NCBI GenBank assembly: GCA_023457715.1
Contig: JAEWKR010000021.1
Coordinates: 134,714 to 198,713, forward strand
Direction: 5' to 3'
Source of the DNA: Verrucomicrobiota bacterium
GTDB taxonomy: Bacteria > Verrucomicrobiota > Verrucomicrobiia > Opitutales > Opitutaceae
Length of the DNA stretch: 64,000 nucleotides
This document shows, in pieces, positions 44,425-51,945 of the stretch. Position numbers and translations under genes: made by a program. Every line of letters begins with the position of its first letter. Position 1 is the first letter of the stretch. The notes beneath the pieces are model-generated. The model made no database searches, was not told the origin of the DNA, and saw only the letters and a list, made by a program, of their open reading frames with translations.

Positions 44425-45741
44425 TCAAACCCCGGCCACGTGCGCCAGCGCGCGATCGAACAGCGCCGCCTGGCGGCGGGCCAGCGAGTCCGCGAGGAAG
44501 TGTTCGTTGAAATAAGCGTCGCGCCGCGCGGGCATCAGCTCCGCCGCCCGACCGCTGGCCGCCGCCGCCAGAAACACGCGGAGGTGGGCATGGGCGTCGT
44601 CCTTGGCCTCCTGCTCCCGAAAGCGCGTCAGGTACGCACACTGAAGCTGGTCGAGCAGCTGCTCCATCACGCTGTCCCGAAACACGAGGCCCAGGATCGG
44701 CTTCCCCGCGAGGTAATACGGGTAGATCTTCGACGGCGAATACGCCAGGTCGCTGGACCCCGGCAACAACAGCACGTCGGCACCGCTCTGCAGCTGGATG
44801 CACTCGAGGTGCCCGAGCCGGTGAGGCACCTCGTCGACCTGATCGGCCACTCCGAACTCCTGCGCGATGGGCAGGACCGAGCATCGCCCGCGGCCCGGCG
44901 GCACGTAGCTCGTCCCATAGAAATGAAACCGCAGCCGGCGCGCCAGTTCCGGCTCGGCGGCGCGAAACTGCCGCAGCGCGGCAAACAGGACCGAAAGCGA
45001 ATGCGGCATCACCGGGCCGGACGCTCCCGTGTACAGCACGTGCACTTCTCCCGGACGCCGCGCAAACGCGTGGGCTGACGGCGGAAGCAAATGTGCCCGC
45101 TCCAGATCCACCCGGGTGGCGCCGAAACCGATGACCTCGGTTGGAGCCGAGAATTCTGGATACCTCGCGCGCAGGTCATCGAGATAATGCCCCGAGACGC
45201 TCATCACCCCGGCCGCGCGCCGCATCGTGGGGCCCTCCAGGAAGCGGGCCTGCAGGCGCGCAAACTGGTACTTCCACCCGCCGGGCGGACGCCTGGAGCC
45301 CCGCCGTTCGTAATAATCCGTCCGCCACGGGTCCTGGAGGTCGATCACATACGGGAGCCCAAAACGCCGGCGCCAGCGGATCCCCAGCGGAAAGGTGATG
45401 AACTGCGTATTGGAAAAGAACGCCAGGTCGAAGCGTTCCCGCCGGAGCAGCTCGGTCACACGGCGGTCGAGAAAGCGAAAACTGCGATGCCCGACGTTCC
45501 CGACGCCAAGCCTCCGGGTCCACCGCGTCGCATACGCGTCGCAGGCGTGAACTGGAATGTCGCGAGGTACGGTGGCGAGGAGCTCGGGTTCCAGCACGCC
45601 TTCCACCGCCTCAGGCTTCACGGCCAGCACGACCGGATCCCAGCCGGCCGCGCGATAATACGGCAGTGCCATCCGGACGCGCTGCATGTCGGGCGCGTTG
45701 ATCGGCGGAAAATGCGGGGAAACGATGAGGAGCCGTTTCAT
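44425..45741 (-). CDS. Glycosyltransferase (GT-B, group 1-like)
   Basis: 438 residues. MKRLLIVSPHFPPINAPDMQRVRMALPYY is the N-terminal Rossmann start of GT4-like enzymes. The middle has PYVIDLQDPWRTDYY and MSVSGHYLDDLRARYPE; the C-terminal domain has VHVLYTGASGPVMPHSLSVLFAAL and LLLPGSSDLAYSPSKIYPYYLAGKPILGL, where the Ser-Pro-Ser-Lys replaces the usual E..G..E motif. Donor and acceptor unknown, likely envelope glycan or exopolysaccharide. Last gene of the recF operon; its start overlaps the deacetylase stop by 4 bases (ATGA). Confidence 0.85.
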   Translation of the reverse strand: MKRLLIVSPHFPPINAPDMQRVRMALPYYRAAGWDPVVLAVKPEAVEGVLEPELLATVPRDIPVHACDAYATRWTRRLGVGNVGHRSFRFLDRRVTELLRRERFDLAFFSNTQFITFPLGIRWRRRFGLPYVIDLQDPWRTDYYERRGSRRPPGGWKYQFARLQARFLEGPTMRRAAGVMSVSGHYLDDLRARYPEFSAPTEVIGFGATRVDLERAHLLPPSAHAFARRPGEVHVLYTGASGPVMPHSLSVLFAALRQFRAAEPELARRLRFHFYGTSYVPPGRGRCSVLPIAQEFGVADQVDEVPHRLGHLECIQLQSGADVLLLPGSSDLAYSPSKIYPYYLAGKPILGLVFRDSVMEQLLDQLQCAYLTRFREQEAKDDAHAHLRVFLAAAASGRAAELMPARRDAYFNEHFLADSLARRQAALFDRALAHVAGV

Positions 45742-46556
45742 GCGTGGCGGCGTCCCGTCGCGACGGTTCCAGGGGCCGCCGTGTCCGCGGCCACGTCGGT
45801 GCGAAAGTAGAATTCCACCCCGCCACCGCAGGCCCTCGCCAGCGCCGCCGGCAGCACCGGCCGGGTCCAAGGCGGGGTCGAAGCCACCTGCGAGGCATGT
45901 TCCGCGAGCGCCTCGCGTTTCGCCTGGGCCAGGCCGTCGAGGGCCAGCCGGTAGTTCACCGCGCCGCGTCGCAGCCGCGGGCGCAACCGGGTCGCCCGCC
46001 ACCAGGCCCACACCGGGTATTCCAGCAACACCCCCCCTCCGGCGCGACGCAGCGCTTCCGCCACCCAGCGCGCGACGGCGTCATGCTCGGAACTCCCGCC
46101 GCCCAGATAAGGAGCACACACGACCTCGGGCCGGTCCGCCCGAATCCACTTCGCCAGTACGTCGATCACCGCCTCACCCTCGGCCGCTGGAAGCCGGCCG
46201 AGCCGGCCATCGGCGACCTGCAGGAAGGTCACCGCCGAACGCGGCTGCTGGATCCCCAGCCGGCCGAGCGCGCGGATCGACTCCTCCCGCCGGCGGGCAC
46301 CGAGCACAGCCGGGGTGACCGTCGGATGCCCGGGGTGCGACGCCTCGCCGTCGGTCACCAGCAGCACGTGCACCCGGCGGCCCCCCCGCGCCTGGCGCGC
46401 CAGCAGACCGCCGCAGCCCAGGATCTCGTCGTCCGGATGCGGCGACACCACCAGCGTGACGCCGTCAATCGACGGCAGCGGCCGGCTCGTCCGCGTCAAC
46501 CAACCCGCCACGCCGCGCGCCAGCGCGACGCGGGCCAAATCCTTCCACGCGCTCAT
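45738..46556 (-). CDS. PIG-L/LmbE-family N-acetylglucosaminyl deacetylase
   Basis: 272 residues. Zinc and catalytic motif SPHPDDEILG (H40, D42, D43), GxxxHV(L)LVTDGEASHPGHP, then RREESIRALGRLGI and YLGGGSSEHDAVARWV with the third zinc histidine. Such enzymes deacetylate GlcNAc-containing glycolipids or thiols. Overlap by 4 bases with both neighbours, ruvC and the glycosyltransferase, suggests it acts with the latter in making one glycan. Confidence 0.88.
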   Translation of the reverse strand: MSAWKDLARVALARGVAGWLTRTSRPLPSIDGVTLVVSPHPDDEILGCGGLLARQARGGRRVHVLLVTDGEASHPGHPTVTPAVLGARRREESIRALGRLGIQQPRSAVTFLQVADGRLGRLPAAEGEAVIDVLAKWIRADRPEVVCAPYLGGGSSEHDAVARWVAEALRRAGGGVLLEYPVWAWWRATRLRPRLRRGAVNYRLALDGLAQAKREALAEHASQVASTPPWTRPVLPAALARACGGGVEFYFRTDVAADTAAPGTVATGRRHA

Positions 46557-47242
46557 CGTGGTGCCCGCACCCACGCGGACGCGACCGGCTCCAGTCGCGA
46601 GACCTCCGGAGCCGCGCACGCCGCGGCGCCGGCGCCCCCCTTCCACGTGAACGCATGACACAGGGCGACGCCCGCCGCATCCGCCTCGTCGGCCGCCAGC
46701 GTGCGCGCGTGCCCCAGCAGCGCCATCACCGTGCGGGCGACCTGTTCCTTGCTCGCCCGCCCCAGCCCGACCACCGCCTGTTTCACCCGCAAGGGCGGAT
46801 ATTCGAACACGGGGAGATCACGAAGCGCCGCCGCCGCGATCGCGGCGCCGCGGGCCGCGCCGAGGATCTGCGCGGTCTGAAAATTCTGCACGTAGATCGT
46901 CTGCTCCAGCGCGACATGGCGGACCGCCGTCCCCGCCAGCATTTCCGACACGGCCCGGTGAATTTCCGCGAGCGCGACGGGCATCGGAAGCCGCGCCGGC
47001 ACCTGCACCGTCCGGCAACGCAGCAGCAGGGGAGCCCGACCGGACGCAAACTCGAGCAGCGCCAGCCCGGTGCCGCGAAGTGACGGATCGATGCCCAGGA
47101 CGACGCCGGAAAAAGGCACCCGCGCGGGAACCACAAACGCCGTCGGCCCGGCGATCGTTGCGCGCGGCAGCGGCGACGCCGCCGGCAGAGGTTTGCCCGC
47201 GAGTTTTGCCGCCCACATCTGACGTGCCGTCATCCGCGCCAT
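46553..47242 (-). CDS. ruvC: Holliday-junction resolvase RuvC with N-terminal extension
   Basis: 229 residues. The RNase-H-fold catalytic acids are visible: D52 (LGIDPSLRGTG), Glu in ALEQTIYVQN, and the C-terminal EADAAGVALCHA pair. In most RuvC proteins the first aspartate is near residue 7, so ~45 residues (MTARQMWAAKLAGKPLPA...) are extra; starting later is not possible without a new start codon near D52. ruvA and ruvB are not in this window. It lies between a TSUP permease and a sugar deacetylase in one operon. Confidence 0.9.
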   Translation of the reverse strand: MARMTARQMWAAKLAGKPLPAASPLPRATIAGPTAFVVPARVPFSGVVLGIDPSLRGTGLALLEFASGRAPLLLRCRTVQVPARLPMPVALAEIHRAVSEMLAGTAVRHVALEQTIYVQNFQTAQILGAARGAAIAAAALRDLPVFEYPPLRVKQAVVGLGRASKEQVARTVMALLGHARTLAADEADAAGVALCHAFTWKGGAGAAACAAPEVSRLEPVASAWVRAPR

Positions 47243-47249
47243 CGGAAAT

Positions 47250-48011
47250 TCACCGTAAGGCAAAACGGAGGAGCGACGAGAACTTAAAAATGAGTTCGAG
47301 CGCCGCGAGCGCCGACAGGACGAGCGCAAGGTTCTCGAACGCCCGCTGGTTGATGCGGGGCAGCAGTTTGCGTCCCCACCAGGCGCCCGCGAACACCGCC
47401 GGAAAGAGGAGCAGGTTCGCGCCCAGGCTCGTGAGGGTGATCAAATTCAGGTGCGCCATAAACGGCACCTTGAACCAGTTCAGCAGCATGAAGAAGACCG
47501 CGCCGGTGCCCATGAACTCCAGTTTGGGCAGCCGCATGGCCAGCAGATAGATGACCATCAAGGGCCCGGCCGCATTCGCCACCAGCGTGGTGAAGCCGGC
47601 GAGCACGCCGATCGTCGGCGCAAACCACGCGCCGTGGTCCGCCAGTTCGGGGCGGCTCCGGCGATACACGTGCACGCCCACCAGCGCCAGAACGATGGTG
47701 CCGATCAAGAGACGCGTCTGCAGTTCATCGATCCGGCCGAGCGCGAAATACCCGATCACCACGCCGGCCGCCGTCCACGGGAACAGCCGCCACAGCAGGT
47801 TCCATTGCGCATGCCGCCGGTACGACAACACCGCCACCACGTCGCCGAAGCAAAGCAGCGGCAGCACCAGCCCGGTCGCTTCCTTCGCCGGCAGGATCTG
47901 CGCGAACAACACGACCGGCAGCAGCCCCAGGCCGCTGATGCCCGTCTTCGAAAGCCCGATCGTCATCGCCGCCAGGATGGCGACGGCCCATTGCCACGGT
48001 TCGAAGCTCAT
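47250..48011 (-). CDS. TSUP (TauE/SafE)-family membrane permease
   Basis: 253 residues, about eight hydrophobic segments. Two family half-repeats: MTIGLSKTGISGLGLLPVVLFA with KEATGLVLPLLCFGDVVAV, and IGVLAGFTTLVANAAGPLMVIYLL. Members export or import small sulfur-containing organic anions such as sulfoacetate, or act in other anion transport. Its ATG overlaps the recF stop by 4 bases, and ruvC begins 7 bases after its stop. Confidence 0.88.
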   Translation of the reverse strand: MSFEPWQWAVAILAAMTIGLSKTGISGLGLLPVVLFAQILPAKEATGLVLPLLCFGDVVAVLSYRRHAQWNLLWRLFPWTAAGVVIGYFALGRIDELQTRLLIGTIVLALVGVHVYRRSRPELADHGAWFAPTIGVLAGFTTLVANAAGPLMVIYLLAMRLPKLEFMGTGAVFFMLLNWFKVPFMAHLNLITLTSLGANLLLFPAVFAGAWWGRKLLPRINQRAFENLALVLSALAALELIFKFSSLLRFALR

Positions 48012-49129
48012 CCTTCCCCCGCCTCCGGGCTGTCCTGGTGGACCGCGGGCGGCCCGGCCGCCTCCACCGTCCCTGCGCTCACCTGAAACACCTGCCAGTC
48101 CCCGAGCGAGGCATCCGGCAGACTCGTCCCCGTGGCAATCACCTGCGCCTCCGGATCGATGGCCGCCCAAAACCGTCGACGCCGGTTCTGATCCAGTTCT
48201 CCCAGCACGTCGTCCGCGAGCATGACCGGCCGCGTGCCGCTGCGCGTCTGAAACCAGGCCGCCTGCGCCAGCCGCAGGGCGAGCACGGCGGAGCGCTGCT
48301 GCCCTTCCGACGCGAACTCCCTGGCGGGCATGCCCCGCACCTTGATCGCGAGATCGTCACGGTGCGGGCCGATCAGCGTGCTGCGAAACTGCGCGTCCCT
48401 CGCCCGGCCGGCCGCCAGGCGCGCCCGAAACGCTTCCGCCGTCACCGCAGCCACGTTCGGCTCGTAACTCAGCTCCGCCGTTTCCGCCGCGTCCGCCAGC
48501 TTCAGATACGCCGCCTGCATGCTTTCGCTCAGCCCCCGCAGTCCTTCCTCGCGGGCCGCAATCAGCGCGGCGGCCGGCGGGGCCAGCGCCGCCTCGAACG
48601 CGTCGAACTCCGCCGCAGTCGCCTTCCCTCCCTTCAGCAAGGCGTTGCGCTCGGCCAGCGCGCGTGTGAACGCCTGCAGGAGGCGCAGGTACCCGGCGTC
48701 CATCGCGGCGAGTGTCAGGTCGAGCCAGCGGCGCCGCACCGCCGGCGCCCCGCGCACCAGCTGGATGTCCTGCGACGAGAACACGACGGTCGGAAACCGC
48801 CCCACGTGATCGGACAACCGGGTGACCCGCGTCTGGTCGGACCACACCTCCTTTTCGTCCGGCCGCAGCTTGATCGTGACCCGCGTGTCTCCCAGTTGCT
48901 CGTGGTCGAGTTCGCACGCGATGGCCGCCTCCTTCTGCCCATGGGCGATCAGCACCCGGTTGTCGGTGGTGCGAAACGAGCGTAGCGCCGTGAGAAAGCC
49001 CACCGCTTCGAGCAGGTTCGTCTTCCCCTGGCCGTTCGCGCCCACGAAAAACTGCTGCCGCCCGCGCAGCGGCAGCGTGACCAACGCCACATTGCGAAAC
49101 TGCTGCAGGTTGAGCTGACGAAGAAACAC
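48008..49129 (-). CDS. recF: DNA replication/repair protein RecF
   Basis: 373 residues. ABC-like SMC-family ATPase that helps load RecA at gaps. FLRQLNLQQFRNVALVTLPL is the typical N-terminus; Walker A GANGQGKTNLL (K36), signature EFASEGQQRSAVLALRLAQA, Walker B MLADDVLGELDQNRRRRFW, and a D-loop region close the set. The last ~16 residues (AAGPPAVHQDSPEAGEG) fall within a dispersed GC-rich repeat and are probably not part of the original fold. First gene of an operon of five; dnaA, dnaN and gyrB, its common neighbours, are absent. Confidence 0.93.
   Translation of the reverse strand: MFLRQLNLQQFRNVALVTLPLRGRQQFFVGANGQGKTNLLEAVGFLTALRSFRTTDNRVLIAHGQKEAAIACELDHEQLGDTRVTIKLRPDEKEVWSDQTRVTRLSDHVGRFPTVVFSSQDIQLVRGAPAVRRRWLDLTLAAMDAGYLRLLQAFTRALAERNALLKGGKATAAEFDAFEAALAPPAAALIAAREEGLRGLSESMQAAYLKLADAAETAELSYEPNVAAVTAEAFRARLAAGRARDAQFRSTLIGPHRDDLAIKVRGMPAREFASEGQQRSAVLALRLAQAAWFQTRSGTRPVMLADDVLGELDQNRRRRFWAAIDPEAQVIATGTSLPDASLGDWQVFQVSAGTVEAAGPPAVHQDSPEAGEG
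48036..48067. repeat. GC-rich palindromic repeat, copy 2 (inside recF)
   Basis: TGGTGGACCGCGGGCGG followed by CCCGGCCGCC aligns with the left arm of the copy at 51861. Read from the minus strand it encodes the RecF tail AAGPPAVHQ. Confidence 0.7.
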
Positions 49130-49158
49130 GGGAGGAGAATTAAGGGAGGGCAGAAACC

Positions 49159-49254
49159 GAAAGTGAAAGGGAAAACGCGGGCGAGGGATCAGGGCAGGGT
49201 TGCCACCCAGCCCCTTTCACCTCCACGTTCACTCTCACTCCGACTTTCACTTTC
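49159..49254. repeat. GAAAGT/ACTTTC inverted tracts between recF and gmhA
   Basis: GAAAGTGAAAG at 49159-49169 is the exact complement of CTTTCACTTTC at 49244-49254. The right side extends as TTCACT/CTCACT/CGACTT units. It occupies the divergent promoter region of recF and gmhA and abuts the gmhA start at 49259. Confidence 0.65.
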
Positions 49255-49258
49255 CTCG

Positions 49259-49819
49259 ATGAGCTTCGAACAATCCCTCTCGACGACGATCGCCACGTTC
49301 CAGGCCCTCACCGGCATCCGCGAGGAGATCGACCGCGCCGGTGACCTCATCCTCACCACGCTGCGCCAGGGAGGGAAGCTGCTCCTCTGCGGCAATGGTG
49401 GCAGCGCGGCCGAGGCCGGGCATTTTTCCACGGAGCTGGTCGGACGCTACGCCAGGTCCCGGGCCTCGCTCCCGGCCGTCGCCCTTTCGGCCGATGGTTC
49501 GCTGCTCACCTGCATTGGCAACGACTTCGGCTACGACACGGTCTTTTCCCGGCAGATTGCCGGCCTGGCGAAGCCCGGCGACCTTGTCGTCGCGCTGACC
49601 TCCAGCGGGAATTCCGGCAACATCCTGGCCGCGCTCACCGAGGCCCGGCGACTGGGACTGTCGTCCATCGCGTTTCTTGGCCGGGGCGGTGGCCAGGCGA
49701 AGGGGCTCGCGACGGTTGATCTCATTGTGCCCGGCAGCAGCGGGGCCGCGGCGCAGGAGGCTCACCTGTTCCTGATCCATCATTTCTGCGAGCTGATCGA
49801 CGCGGCGTTTCCGAACTAG
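49259..49819 (+). CDS. gmhA: Phosphoheptose isomerase
   Basis: 186-residue SIS-domain enzyme converting sedoheptulose 7-phosphate to D-glycero-D-manno-heptose 7-phosphate, the first step of LPS inner-core heptose synthesis. Typical motifs: LLLCGNGGSAAEAGHFSTELVGRY, DTVFSRQIAGLAKPGDLVVALTSSGNSGNI, and C-terminal EAHLFLIHHFCELID. Together with waaA it indicates a heptose-containing LPS core. Short (SIS-only) length is normal for the family. Confidence 0.92.
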   Translation: MSFEQSLSTTIATFQALTGIREEIDRAGDLILTTLRQGGKLLLCGNGGSAAEAGHFSTELVGRYARSRASLPAVALSADGSLLTCIGNDFGYDTVFSRQIAGLAKPGDLVVALTSSGNSGNILAALTEARRLGLSSIAFLGRGGGQAKGLATVDLIVPGSSGAAAQEAHLFLIHHFCELIDAAFPN

Positions 49820-49827
49820 GCGCGCGC

Positions 49828-49844
49828 GAGGGGAAGCGCCCCTC
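49828..49844. terminator. Hairpin between convergent gmhA and chemoreceptor genes
   Basis: GAGGGG-AAGCG-CCCCTC, six perfect pairs with a 5-base loop, placed in the 33-base gap between the two stops. Tail is CCCCCTTCC rather than a U run, so termination is only probable. Confidence 0.5.
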
Positions 49845-49852
49845 CCCCTTCC

Positions 49853-51082
49853 TCACCTCGCCGGCAGGTAGATTCGAGCCGCGGGAGGACGCGGGGGCGC
49901 GGGCCTCCGCTGAGCCTGCACGGCAACCAGGGTCTGGAAATTCACATCCGCCGCCAGCACCGCCCGGATCTCGCCGGCCGAATTCGCGACCGCCACCGAC
50001 ACGGTGAAACAGAAGTCCCCGGTGGCAGTGGAGCGATAAATGTCACTCACGTGCACGTCGCCAGCCTTGCGCACGGCCTGTTGATACCAGGGCCGGTCCG
50101 ACCAGTCGCGGCCGTAGCCGCGCTCGTCCGCCCACGTCTCGCCATCCCGGCGGGTGATGTTGCTCACCAGCTGCCGCCCGCGTTCGTCCGTCACGTACAG
50201 GAGCTCGAAACACGGATCCGACCGCAGCCACCGGTGCAACCGATCCTCCAGGCCCACCCGGTCGCCCAACGCCGATGCGACGAGGGCCACATGCTGCCGC
50301 ACGTCGGCGGCCGCGCGTTCGTGGATCGCGAAGCGCATCTGGCCGACCGCAAGCAGGAGCTCCTCGGACAGGTGATTCGCCTGGTCGCCAAAGGCATGAA
50401 GCGTCCTGGCGCCGTCACGCTGACTGCCGGCCGTTCCGGCCATGTTTCGAACCTGCCGGTCCACTTCGCCCATCGTGACGGCCGTCTCCCTCCGTGACGC
50501 GTCGCCGTCCCTCCCCACGATGGCCGTGACATTCTGCACGCTGTCATGAATGGCGGATACACGGTCCTCGATCCGGGAGGTCGAACACCGGGTCTCGTCG
50601 GCGAGCCGCTTGACCTCCTCCGCCACCACCCCGAACGCCCGGCCGTGCTCGCCCGCCCGACTGGCCTCGATGCTCGCATTCAAGGAAATCAGGCGCGTCT
50701 GCTCCGCGATCCGGACGATGTCCCGCATCGACTGGTGGACGTTGTCGGCCGAGAGTTCCAGTTCGCCGACGACGCGGACGAGCGTCCCGGCCAGCTGAGA
50801 CGTGGCCGCCGCGATCTGCTCGGCCGTGCGGGCCTGCACGTTCGCCTGTTCCTCCGTCACGCGGGCCAGCTCCGCCAGCTTGGGCCCCAACGCCGCCAGC
50901 CGCACCGCGGCATGGGCCACCGCGTCCAGGCTCTTTCGTTCGCTCGCGGCGGGGATGATCGGCGCATTCGGCGGCTGGAGCGGCGCGGGAGTCAGGCCGG
51001 GGCGGAAATCCGCTCCGGGGCTCATGAGCCGGCTTCCAGCCGGTTCGCGCGGGCCCAATAACCAACGGAATGATCGCTTCAC
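49853..51082 (-). CDS. Soluble chemoreceptor-like protein with C-terminal Cache-like sensor domain
   Basis: 409 residues, no transmembrane helix or signal peptide. The methyl-accepting signalling region comes first (~75-240), with a hairpin tip related to the canonical one: EQTRLISLNASIEASRAGEHG then RAFGVVAEEVKRLADET. The C-terminal ~260-390 (CFELLYVTDERGRQLVSNI, GRDWSDRPWYQQAVRK, GDVHVSDIYRSTATGDFCFTVSV, IRAVLAADVNF) has the PWY and DIY hallmarks of Cache (PDC) domains, which are normally outside the membrane and N-terminal. The order is therefore inverted and cytoplasmic. No other che gene is near. Confidence 0.85.
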   Translation of the reverse strand: MKRSFRWLLGPREPAGSRLMSPGADFRPGLTPAPLQPPNAPIIPAASERKSLDAVAHAAVRLAALGPKLAELARVTEEQANVQARTAEQIAAATSQLAGTLVRVVGELELSADNVHQSMRDIVRIAEQTRLISLNASIEASRAGEHGRAFGVVAEEVKRLADETRCSTSRIEDRVSAIHDSVQNVTAIVGRDGDASRRETAVTMGEVDRQVRNMAGTAGSQRDGARTLHAFGDQANHLSEELLLAVGQMRFAIHERAAADVRQHVALVASALGDRVGLEDRLHRWLRSDPCFELLYVTDERGRQLVSNITRRDGETWADERGYGRDWSDRPWYQQAVRKAGDVHVSDIYRSTATGDFCFTVSVAVANSAGEIRAVLAADVNFQTLVAVQAQRRPAPPRPPAARIYLPAR

Positions 51083-51240
51083 GCCGCTCCAAGTGCAAAA
51101 ACCGTGCTAGCCCCCGCGCAATCCACCCCGGCCATGCTCCCTTGCCGCGCTAACAATGGCGCTGACCCGCGGGGCCCGGGCGCCCAATCCCGCTTTCGCG
51201 CTTGCGGAACCGTCGATCCGCGAGCCTTTTTGACCCTTCC

Positions 51241-51774
51241 ATGAGCACTGCATCCTCCTCCGCTGCGACCCAGGAAGTCGCTGTGATCAAGACGTCTTAC
51301 GGCGAAATGACCATCGCGTTCTGGCCCGAAGTCGCCCCGAAGCACGTCGAGAACTTCAAGAAGCTGGCTCGCGAGGGCTTCTACGACCACACCGCCTTCC
51401 ACCGGATCATCAAAGGTTTCATGATCCAGGGGGGCTGCCCGAACACCAAGCCCGATGCGCGGGGCATTCCGGGCACCGGCGACCCGGGCTACAAGGTCAA
51501 GGCGGAGTTCAATGACCGCCCGCACGTGCGAGGCGTGCTCTCCGCGGCGCGGGCCGCCCACCCGGATTCCGCCGGCTGCCAGTTTTTCATCTGCCACGGC
51601 GATGCCCGTTTTCTCGATCGCCAGTACACGGCCTTCGGCAAACTGATCGCCGGAGATGATGTCCTCGAGCGCATCGCGAGCGTGCCGACCAAGTCCGGCG
51701 GCGGCGGAGAAAAGAGCACCCCGATCGATCGCGTCGAGGTGGAGAGCGTCCAGATCGTGCCGGCCGCCGCCTGA
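51241..51774 (+). CDS. Cyclophilin-type peptidyl-prolyl cis-trans isomerase
   Basis: 177 residues, cytoplasmic (no signal peptide). Contains the cyclophilin core: KTSYGEMTIAFWPEVAPKHVENFKKLAREGFYDHTAFHRIIKGFMIQGG, with the catalytic arginine in FHRIIKGFMIQGG, then GVLSAARAAHPDSAGCQFFIC and YTAFGKLIAGDDVLERI. The short Ser/Ala N-terminus precedes the fold. An imperfect hairpin follows the stop. Assists protein folding by isomerising proline bonds. Confidence 0.92.
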   Translation: MSTASSSAATQEVAVIKTSYGEMTIAFWPEVAPKHVENFKKLAREGFYDHTAFHRIIKGFMIQGGCPNTKPDARGIPGTGDPGYKVKAEFNDRPHVRGVLSAARAAHPDSAGCQFFICHGDARFLDRQYTAFGKLIAGDDVLERIASVPTKSGGGGEKSTPIDRVEVESVQIVPAAA

Positions 51775-51788
51775 GGGCTCAGTTGCGT

Positions 51789-51807
51789 TCCCGGGCATAT
51801 CCCGGGA
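51789..51807. terminator. Hairpin after the cyclophilin gene
   Basis: TCCCGGG-CATAT-CCCGGGA, seven perfect pairs, begins 15 bases after the stop. No U tract follows. Confidence 0.45.
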
Positions 51808-51860
51808 GCGCCGGGGCTCATCGTTCCTGCTGGTCTCGATGCGGACCGACCACCGATCTG

Positions 51861-51889
51861 ATGGACCGCGGGCGGCCCGCCCGCGGTCT
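51861..51889. repeat. GC-rich palindromic repeat, copy 3 (best preserved)
   Basis: Both arms are present: GGACCGCGGGCGG at 51863-51875 and CCGCCCGCGGTC from 51876 with a short overlap at the centre. The 23 bases 51862-51884 are the exact reverse complement of 59196-59218. Lies in the gap between the cyclophilin and MFS genes. Confidence 0.8.
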
Positions 51890-51910
51890 GTTCTCCGTCG
51901 TCCTGACTTC

Positions 51911-51935
51911 TTGCGCCTTTTGCGCGTTTTTGCGG
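51911..51935. repeat. TTGCGC-rich tract before the MFS gene
   Basis: Successive TTGCGCC, TTTTGCGCG, TTTTTGCGG units end 11 bases before the MFS start. Imperfect tandem like other intergenic tracts in the window. Confidence 0.45.
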
Positions 51936-51945
51936 CCATTCCTTG

